Assembly: GCF_003063335.1 (NCBI RefSeq) | Contig: NZ_NERX01000001.1 | Span: 434,001-498,000 of the forward strand | Origin: Limnohabitans sp. MMS-10A-192 | GTDB taxonomy: Bacteria > Pseudomonadota > Gammaproteobacteria > Burkholderiales > Burkholderiaceae_C | Length of the DNA: 64,000 nucleotides | Direction: 5' to 3' | Shown here: in pieces, positions 58,426-64,000 of the stretch | Layout: each line of letters begins with the position of its first letter | How positions within the stretch are numbered: the stretch's first letter is position 1 | Program-made: the position numbers and the translations under genes | Notes under the pieces: generated by a model | The model's input: only the letters and a program-made list of their open reading frames with translations | What the model was told of the DNA's origin: nothing | The model's database searches: none

Positions 58426-59757
58426 ATGGCTCGGCAATATTTCGGCACAGATGGCATTCGCGGCACGGTAGGGCAAAAGCCCATCACCCCAGACTTCATT
58501 TTGCGGCTGGCGCATGCGGTGGGGCGGGTGCTGAAGTCTCAAGAAGCGCACCCGACCGTGTTGATTGGCAAGGACACACGCATTTCGGGCTATATGCTCG
58601 AGAGTGCGCTGGAGTCCGGTTTCAATTCTGCGGGTGTGGATGTGGTTTTACTGGGCCCCGTTCCTACGCCTGCCGTCGCCTATTTGACACGTGCCCAAAG
58701 GGCATCCTTGGGTGTGGTCATCAGCGCCAGTCATAACCCGTTTGCTGACAACGGCATCAAGTTTTTCAGCGCCCAGGGCACCAAGTTGTCCGACGCTTGG
58801 GAAGAGGCTGTTGAAGCCGCATTGTTGGAAGAGCCGGTGTGGGTGGATTCGGCCGCATTGGGCAAAACACGTCGTTTGGACGACGCGGCTGGCCGATACA
58901 TCGAGTTTTGCAAGAGTACTTTCTCCAACGATCTGACCCTCAAGGGTTTGAAGATCGTGGTCGATGCCGCACACGGCGCCGCCTACCAAATCGCCCCCAA
59001 GGTGTTTCACGAACTGGGCGCTGAGGTCATTTCAATGGGATGTTCTCCTGACGGTCTGAACATCAACAAGGGTGTGGGGGCCACCCATCCCGAAGCCTTG
59101 GTTCAACTGGTCAAGGACCATCAGGCCGATTACGGTGTGGCCTTGGACGGTGATGCCGATCGATTGCAACTGGTGGATGCCTCGGGCCGCTTGTTCAATG
59201 GTGATGAGTTGTTGTATTTGATGGTGGCCGATCGCTTGGCACGCGATGAAGCCGTGCCGGGGGCCGTGGGCACCTTGATGACCAATATGGCGGTCGAAGT
59301 GGCTCTCAAAAAGAAGGGCGTTCAGTTCGTGCGGGCCAAGGTGGGTGATCGCTACGTGCTGGAGGTCTTGCACGACAAAGGCTGGTTGCTCGGCGGTGAA
59401 GGTTCGGGCCATTTGCTGGCCTTGGACAAGCACACCACAGGCGACGGCTTGGTCAGTGCACTGCAGGTCTTGCAGGCCTGTGTGGGCAGCGGCCAGACCA
59501 TGGCGCAGTTGCTGCACGGTATTGATCTGTTTCCACAAACCTTGATCAATGTGCGCTTGCAGCCGGGCTTTGATTGGCAAGGCCACAAGCCTTTGTGGGA
59601 TGCCACCAAGTCAGCGGAAACCGAGTTGGGTGACGCCGGGCGGGTGTTGATCCGGGCCAGTGGTACAGAGCCTTTGGTGCGCGTGATGGTGGAGGCTCGG
59701 GATCCTGTTCAGGCTCGCCAGTGGGCGGAGCGCATTGCCGCCACATTGGCCCAGTGA
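58426..59757 (+). CDS. glmM: Phosphoglucosamine mutase
   Basis: Converts glucosamine-6-P to glucosamine-1-P for UDP-GlcNAc, feeding peptidoglycan and lipid A. 443 aa. Starts [13 protein letters not shown]; the phosphoserine is Ser102 in VISASHNPF; the metal loop is DGDADR and the sugar-binding loop GGEGSGH. folP-glmM is a conserved pair. Confidence 0.98.
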   Translation: MARQYFGTDGIRGTVGQKPITPDFILRLAHAVGRVLKSQEAHPTVLIGKDTRISGYMLESALESGFNSAGVDVVLLGPVPTPAVAYLTRAQRASLGVVISASHNPFADNGIKFFSAQGTKLSDAWEEAVEAALLEEPVWVDSAALGKTRRLDDAAGRYIEFCKSTFSNDLTLKGLKIVVDAAHGAAYQIAPKVFHELGAEVISMGCSPDGLNINKGVGATHPEALVQLVKDHQADYGVALDGDADRLQLVDASGRLFNGDELLYLMVADRLARDEAVPGAVGTLMTNMAVEVALKKKGVQFVRAKVGDRYVLEVLHDKGWLLGGEGSGHLLALDKHTTGDGLVSALQVLQACVGSGQTMAQLLHGIDLFPQTLINVRLQPGFDWQGHKPLWDATKSAETELGDAGRVLIRASGTEPLVRVMVEARDPVQARQWAERIAATLAQ

Positions 59758-59768
59758 TGGCTCCAGCC

Positions 59769-59795
59769 AGTCGTACCCGCCTGTAGCGGGCGACT
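59769..59795. terminator. Hairpin between convergent glmM and ppsR
   Basis: Stem AGTCG-CCCGC / GCGGG-CGACT with a two-base bulge and loop CTGTA. No T tract, so terminator function is plausible only by position. Confidence 0.4.
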
Positions 59796-60616
59796 CAATA
59801 AATGAGCCTTTCGGGGCGGATTTCCTGCAAGATGGTGGTGGCGATTTCTTCGATCGACTTGGTCGTGGTGGACAGCCAACGAATGCCTGATCGGCGCATC
59901 ATGGCCTCGGCTTCTGAGACTTCCATGCGGCAGTTTTCAAGGCTCGCATAGCGTGAGTTGGGGCGGCGTTCTGAGCGAATTTCGGCCAGGCGTTCTGGTT
60001 GAATGCTCAGGCCAAAAATCTTTTTGCGGTGCGGCACCAGGGCAGGCGGCAGTTGCCGGCGCTCAAAGTCTTCCGGAATCAAGGGGTAGTTGGCAGCCTT
60101 CAGGCCATGCTGCATGGCCAGATAAAGGCTGGTGGGGGTTTTGCCGCTGCGGCTGACACCGACCAGGATCACTTCAGCCGACTCCAAATCCCGGTTCGAT
60201 TGCCCGTCGTCATGGGCCAGCGAGAAGTTGATCGCTTCGATCCGGTCGTGGTATTCCTTGCTTTTGCTCACATCTGAAAACCGACCAACACGGTGGTGAG
60301 ATTTGATGCCCAGTTCGTTTTCCAAAGGGTTCACAAAAGTGCCAAACATGTCCAAGAGCATGCCTTGGCAATGTTCCTGGAGTACTTTGAGCACATCCAT
60401 GTTGACCAAGGTCGTGAACACAATGGGTTTATTGCCTTCGGCTTCTGCCGTGTGGTTGATCTGGCGTACCGCCTGATGCGCTTTGTCGATCGTATCGGTG
60501 AAGGGCAGACGAACATGCCTTGTTTTCATGTCGAACTGGGCCAGGATGGCATTTCCAAAAGTTTCAGCAGTGATGCCGGTGCCGTCGGAGACAAAAAAAA
60601 CGGTGCGTTTGGACAT
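59795..60616 (-). CDS. ppsR: PEP synthase regulatory protein (kinase/pyrophosphorylase, DUF299)
   Basis: 273 aa. Bifunctional enzyme that inactivates PEP synthase by ADP-dependent phosphorylation and reactivates it by phosphate-dependent removal. [10 protein letters not shown] opens the protein; the P-loop [11 protein letters not shown] lies mid-protein. Divergent from ppsA, its target, across 148 bases that contain a GC hairpin (60643-60660). ATG 60616 chosen over an upstream in-frame ATG. Confidence 0.95.
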   Translation of the reverse strand: MSKRTVFFVSDGTGITAETFGNAILAQFDMKTRHVRLPFTDTIDKAHQAVRQINHTAEAEGNKPIVFTTLVNMDVLKVLQEHCQGMLLDMFGTFVNPLENELGIKSHHRVGRFSDVSKSKEYHDRIEAINFSLAHDDGQSNRDLESAEVILVGVSRSGKTPTSLYLAMQHGLKAANYPLIPEDFERRQLPPALVPHRKKIFGLSIQPERLAEIRSERRPNSRYASLENCRMEVSEAEAMMRRSGIRWLSTTTKSIEEIATTILQEIRPERLIY

Positions 60617-60764
60617 GTTGATCAGAAAATATTTCAAAGGGCAGGGGCGGACAAGCCCCTAAAATGAAATGATTATCCATGGCCCTCAGGTTTGCGGTTC
60701 CATCCAAAGAACAACATTACCCTGCCTGACACATGGAGCCCAGTTTTTAACTTTGGAGCTTCTC

Positions 60765-63155
60765 ATGTCTGTTTTGTTTGATGCGGCCGCTTTGGTCGTC
60801 CCGTTTGAAAAGTTACGCATGACCGATGTGGAGTCGGTTGGGGGCAAAAACGCCAGTCTGGGGGAGATGATTTCCCAGCTGCCTTCGGGTGTCCGCGTGC
60901 CCACCGGTTTTGCAACCACCGCCCATGCTTTCCGTGAATTCCTGAAGTTCGATGGCTTGACGGACCGCATCAATGCGCGCTTGGATGCGCTGGACACCGA
61001 AGATGTCCGCGCCTTGGCCGCAGTCGGTGCCGAGATCCGTGCCATGGTGGAGGCGCAGCCTTTTCCCGCGGACCTGGAAAAAGCCATCCGTGAAGAATTC
61101 ATCCGTCTGCAAGGCGGCAATGCGCAAGCCTCTTTCGCCGTCCGCTCTTCCGCCACAGCCGAAGACTTGCCGGATGCTTCTTTTGCCGGTCAGCAAGAAA
61201 CATTCCTCAATGTGGTGGGCATCGAAGATGTGCTGCACAAGATGAAAGAGGTGTTTGCCTCCTTGTACAACGACCGAGCCATCAGCTACCGTGTGCACAA
61301 AGGCTTTGCTCACGCCGATGTGGCCTTGTCGGCGGGTGTGCAGCGCATGGTGCGTTCTGATCTGGGCGCCGCCGGTGTGATGTTCACCATCGACACCGAG
61401 TCTGGTTTTGAAGAGGTGGTTTTCATCACGTCCAGCTATGGCTTGGGTGAAACCGTGGTGCAAGGTGCGGTGAACCCCGACGAGTTTTATGTGCACAAGC
61501 CCATGCTGGCTGCTGGTAACCGCGCCGTCATTCGCCGCAATCTGGGCTCCAAATTGATCGAGATGGTTTTTGCCAGTCCCGAAGAAAAAGCCGCTTCGGG
61601 CAAGTTGGTCAAAACCGTTGATGTGCCTGCTGAATTGCGCAACCGTTACAGCCTGACCGATGCCGAAATCGAGCAATTGGCCAAATATGCGCTGGTCATT
61701 GAGCAGCACTATGGCCGTCCGATGGACATCGAGTGGGGCAAGGACGGGACGGATGGCCAGCTGTACATCTTGCAGGCACGTCCCGAGACCGTGAAGAGCC
61801 AAGCCAAGGGCACGCCAGAACTGCGTTACAAGCTCAAGGGCAAGAGCACTGTGCTGGCCGAAGGCCGTGCCATTGGTCAGAAGATCGGTACGGGCCCCGT
61901 GCGCTTGGTGCACAACATCAGCGAGATGGACAAGGTTCAGCCCGGTGACGTGCTGGTGACCGACATGACCGACCCTAACTGGGAACCCGTGATGAAGCGC
62001 GCCAGCGCCATCGTCACCAACCGAGGCGGGCGCACCTGCCACGCCGCCATCATCGCGCGCGAGTTGGGCATTCCCGCTGTGGTGGGCTGCGGCAACGCCA
62101 CTGAGCAATTGAGCGAAGGCACCTTGGTCACCGTCAGCTGTGCAGAGGGCGATACCGGTCACATTTACGATGGCCTGCTGGAAACCGAAATCAGCGAGAT
62201 CCAGCGCGGCGTGCTGCCCGAGATCAAAACCAAGATCATGATGAACGTGGGCAACCCTCAGCTGGCATTTGATTTTGCGCAGCTGCCCAATGCAGGTGTG
62301 GGCTTGGCCCGCCTGGAGTTCATCATCAACAACAACATCGGTGTGCACCCCAAGGCGATCCTGGACTATCCGGCCATCGATGCGGATTTGAAGAAAGCAG
62401 TGGAGTCTGTGGCCCGGGGTCACGCCTCGCCACGTGCTTTTTATGTCGACAAAGTGGCAGAAGGTGTGGCCAGCATTGCGGCTGCGTTCTGGCCCAAGCC
62501 GGTGATCGTGCGCTTGTCGGATTTCAAGAGCAACGAGTACCGCAAGCTGATCGGTGGCAGCCGTTACGAGCCTGAAGAAGAAAACCCGATGTTGGGTTTC
62601 CGGGGCGCTGCGCGTTACATCAGCGAAGATTTTGGCGAGGCCTTTGCCATGGAGTGCGAAGCCCTCAAGCGGGTGCGCGGTGAAATGGGGTTGACCAATG
62701 TGCAGGTCATGGTGCCTTTTGTCCGTACTTTGGGTCAGGCAGAGAAGGTCACCAAGCTGTTGGCCAGCCAAGGTTTGCGCCGTGGCGAGAACGGTCTGAA
62801 GGTCATCATGATGTGCGAGGTGCCCAGCAACGCCATTCTGGCCGAGCGCTTCCTTGAATTCTTTGATGGTTTCTCGATCGGCTCCAACGATTTGACCCAG
62901 CTCACGCTGGGCCTGGATCGGGACTCTGGCATGGAATTGCTGGCGGTGGACTTTGATGAGCGTGATCCTGCCGTGACGGCCTTGATCGAGCAAGCCATCA
63001 AAGCTTGTTTGGCGCAGGGCAAATACATCGGCATTTGCGGTCAGGGTCCCAGCGATCATCCTGACTTTGCGCACTGGTTGATGGACCGTGGCATCAGTTC
63101 GATTTCGCTGAACCCTGATACGGTCATCGAGACTTGGACGTCGTTGGGTTCTTAA
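60765..63155 (+). CDS. ppsA: Phosphoenolpyruvate synthase
   Basis: Converts pyruvate, ATP and water to PEP, AMP and phosphate for gluconeogenesis. 796 aa. N-terminal ATP-grasp ([31 protein letters not shown]), central phosphohistidine domain with His426 in [15 protein letters not shown], and C-terminal PEP-binding TIM barrel with the catalytic Cys of [14 protein letters not shown] ribosome site before ATG 60765. Placement next to ppsR supports the assignment over pyruvate phosphate dikinase. Confidence 0.98.
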   Translation: MSVLFDAAALVVPFEKLRMTDVESVGGKNASLGEMISQLPSGVRVPTGFATTAHAFREFLKFDGLTDRINARLDALDTEDVRALAAVGAEIRAMVEAQPFPADLEKAIREEFIRLQGGNAQASFAVRSSATAEDLPDASFAGQQETFLNVVGIEDVLHKMKEVFASLYNDRAISYRVHKGFAHADVALSAGVQRMVRSDLGAAGVMFTIDTESGFEEVVFITSSYGLGETVVQGAVNPDEFYVHKPMLAAGNRAVIRRNLGSKLIEMVFASPEEKAASGKLVKTVDVPAELRNRYSLTDAEIEQLAKYALVIEQHYGRPMDIEWGKDGTDGQLYILQARPETVKSQAKGTPELRYKLKGKSTVLAEGRAIGQKIGTGPVRLVHNISEMDKVQPGDVLVTDMTDPNWEPVMKRASAIVTNRGGRTCHAAIIARELGIPAVVGCGNATEQLSEGTLVTVSCAEGDTGHIYDGLLETEISEIQRGVLPEIKTKIMMNVGNPQLAFDFAQLPNAGVGLARLEFIINNNIGVHPKAILDYPAIDADLKKAVESVARGHASPRAFYVDKVAEGVASIAAAFWPKPVIVRLSDFKSNEYRKLIGGSRYEPEEENPMLGFRGAARYISEDFGEAFAMECEALKRVRGEMGLTNVQVMVPFVRTLGQAEKVTKLLASQGLRRGENGLKVIMMCEVPSNAILAERFLEFFDGFSIGSNDLTQLTLGLDRDSGMELLAVDFDERDPAVTALIEQAIKACLAQGKYIGICGQGPSDHPDFAHWLMDRGISSISLNPDTVIETWTSLGS

Positions 63156-63174
63156 ACCCTTCTCAGGGCATGCG

Positions 63175-64000
63175 ATGAGCAAGTTGGCGCAAGCAGATAT
63201 CACCACAGCTTACCGTTGGCGAATTCATCGCAATGTCCTCATTTACATCGTCATCTTGCTCAGTTTGATGGGGGCGATGGCTTGGGCTGAGCAATGGGGC
63301 CTGTCACGCAACCTGATCGGCCCCATTTTTTTGTTCAGCACGGTGATGATTTACGCCCTGATCGGCATATCGGGGCGAACTTCCGATCAGGATGAATACT
63401 ATGTGGCCGGGCGACGCATTCCGGCCATGTACAACGGCATGGCCACCGCTGCTGATTGGATGAGCGCCGCCTCTTTCATCAGCTTGGCCGGTGCGCTTTA
63501 CTTGCAAGGGTTTTCGGGCAGTGGTCAGCAGCCCGGTGGTTTGGCCTATGTGATGGGCTGGACGGGAGGCTTTTGCCTGGTGGCCTTTTTGATCGCGCCG
63601 CAATTGCGTGCCATGCAGCTGTATACATTGCCTGACTATTTCGACCGCCGTTTTGGTGGGCGCTGGCCCCGCATCATTGCGGCCCTGGCCTCGGTGCTTT
63701 GTTCGTTTACCTATGTGGTCGCGCAAATTTATGGCATTGGCCTGATTGCATCGCGCTTGACGGGTGTTCAGTTCGAGATCGGCATTTTGCTTGGACTGGG
63801 CGGGGTGTTGTTGTGCTCATTCTTGGGTGGCATGCGTGCCATCACTTGGACTCAGGTGGCGCAATACATCATGCTCCTTCTGGCTTTTCTGATCCCCGTG
63901 TCCTGGTTGTCTTACCAACAATTGGGTTCACCTGTGGCGCCGCTGGCCTATGGAGCGCAGCTTTCTCGCATTGAAGCCATTGAGAAAAGGCTGATCCATG
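63175..64000 (+). CDS. Sodium:solute symporter, SSS family (3' partial)
   Basis: The frame from ATG 63175 stays open to the window end (275 codons visible), so no stop is seen. It has a basic N-terminus (AYRWRIHRNVL), then hydrophobic spans near residues 20-40, 45-62, 95-120, 125-145, 160-185, 195-215 and 220-240. The block DEYYVAGRRIPAMYNGMA followed by DWMSAASFISLAG is typical of proteobacterial SSS transporters of the long-N-terminus type related to acetate/monocarboxylate permeases. Substrate unknown. It starts 19 bases after ppsA, suggesting co-expression of carboxylate uptake and gluconeogenesis. Confidence 0.9.
   Translation, partial: MSKLAQADITTAYRWRIHRNVLIYIVILLSLMGAMAWAEQWGLSRNLIGPIFLFSTVMIYALIGISGRTSDQDEYYVAGRRIPAMYNGMATAADWMSAASFISLAGALYLQGFSGSGQQPGGLAYVMGWTGGFCLVAFLIAPQLRAMQLYTLPDYFDRRFGGRWPRIIAALASVLCSFTYVVAQIYGIGLIASRLTGVQFEIGILLGLGGVLLCSFLGGMRAITWTQVAQYIMLLLAFLIPVSWLSYQQLGSPVAPLAYGAQLSRIEAIEKRLIH

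Noticed and set aside
60813-63206. 797-codon minus-strand frame opposite ppsA
   Set aside because: Same antisense effect: no recognisable motif, no ribosome site, and complete overlap with a clear ppsA.
63304-63726. Minus-strand frame near the window end
   Set aside because: It is opposite the truncated sodium:solute symporter, whose plus-strand translation shows clear family motifs.

Overview
The window looks like a contiguous stretch of a betaproteobacterial chromosome, most likely order Burkholderiales and family Comamonadaceae (Limnohabitans/Rhodoferax-like). This is inferred from gene content and order (pirin next to a LysR regulator, a Bug-type periplasmic receptor, PhaR, ribE-ribBA-ribH-nusB-aminotransferase-ybgC-tolQRA, carAB-greA-yhbY-rlmE-ftsH-folP-glmM, ppsR/ppsA) and from dense, fairly GC-rich coding with short gaps. 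No rRNA, CRISPR array, transposase, integrase or phage gene was seen. It is mainly a housekeeping region, and I found no convincing unknown multi-gene system.

Layout. 1-4.6 kb: the end of a 3-oxoacid CoA-transferase pair (scoA, partial, and scoB), an AT-rich promoter driving an orphan RodZ-like HTH/membrane protein, an orphan ParB-like protein next to tRNA-Gly(CCC), and a Bug/TctC receptor. 4.6-10.8 kb: gabD with a palindromic operator candidate, divergent alaS, a TlpA-like thioredoxin and a Tat-exported transglutaminase-like protein. 10.8-16.8 kb: a minus-strand run (LysR, FAD oxidoreductase, gluQ, trmB, RluA-type pseudouridine synthase), with pirin and a flavodoxin-family gene diverging from LysR. 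17-21.3 kb: a DUF599 membrane protein and dnaE.

21.3-27.9 kb: nine minus-strand genes with 4-nt or near-zero junctions (ribE, a ribB fused to a degenerate GTP-cyclohydrolase-II domain, ribH, nusB, aminotransferase, ybgC, tolQ, tolR, tolA). They join flavin synthesis, antitermination and outer-membrane constriction; tolB and pal do not follow. 28-35.8 kb: phaR, rimO, two tRNA-Leu(CAG) genes with separate terminators, a short-form RNase R, nnr and an amidase.

35.8-49 kb: the translation/envelope cluster rpsB-tsf-pyrH-frr-cdsA-dxr-bamA-skp-lpxD-fabZ-lpxA-lpxB-rnhB-SpoU methyltransferase. uppS and rseP, usually members of this cluster, are absent from their expected places. 49-64 kb: carAB with a structured leader, greA, yhbY (opposite strand), rlmE, ftsH (TTG start), folP, glmM, then divergent ppsR/ppsA and a sodium:solute symporter cut by the window end.

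Functionally the window combines translation and tRNA functions, peptidoglycan/lipid A/outer-membrane assembly, pyrimidine, folate and riboflavin synthesis, and heterotroph carbon metabolism (CoA transfer, succinate semialdehyde oxidation, PEP synthase, symporter). The points most worth checking are the missing cluster genes (uppS, rseP, tolB-pal), the degenerate RibA domain, the two palindromic operators and the two orphan genes at 1.4-3.3 kb.
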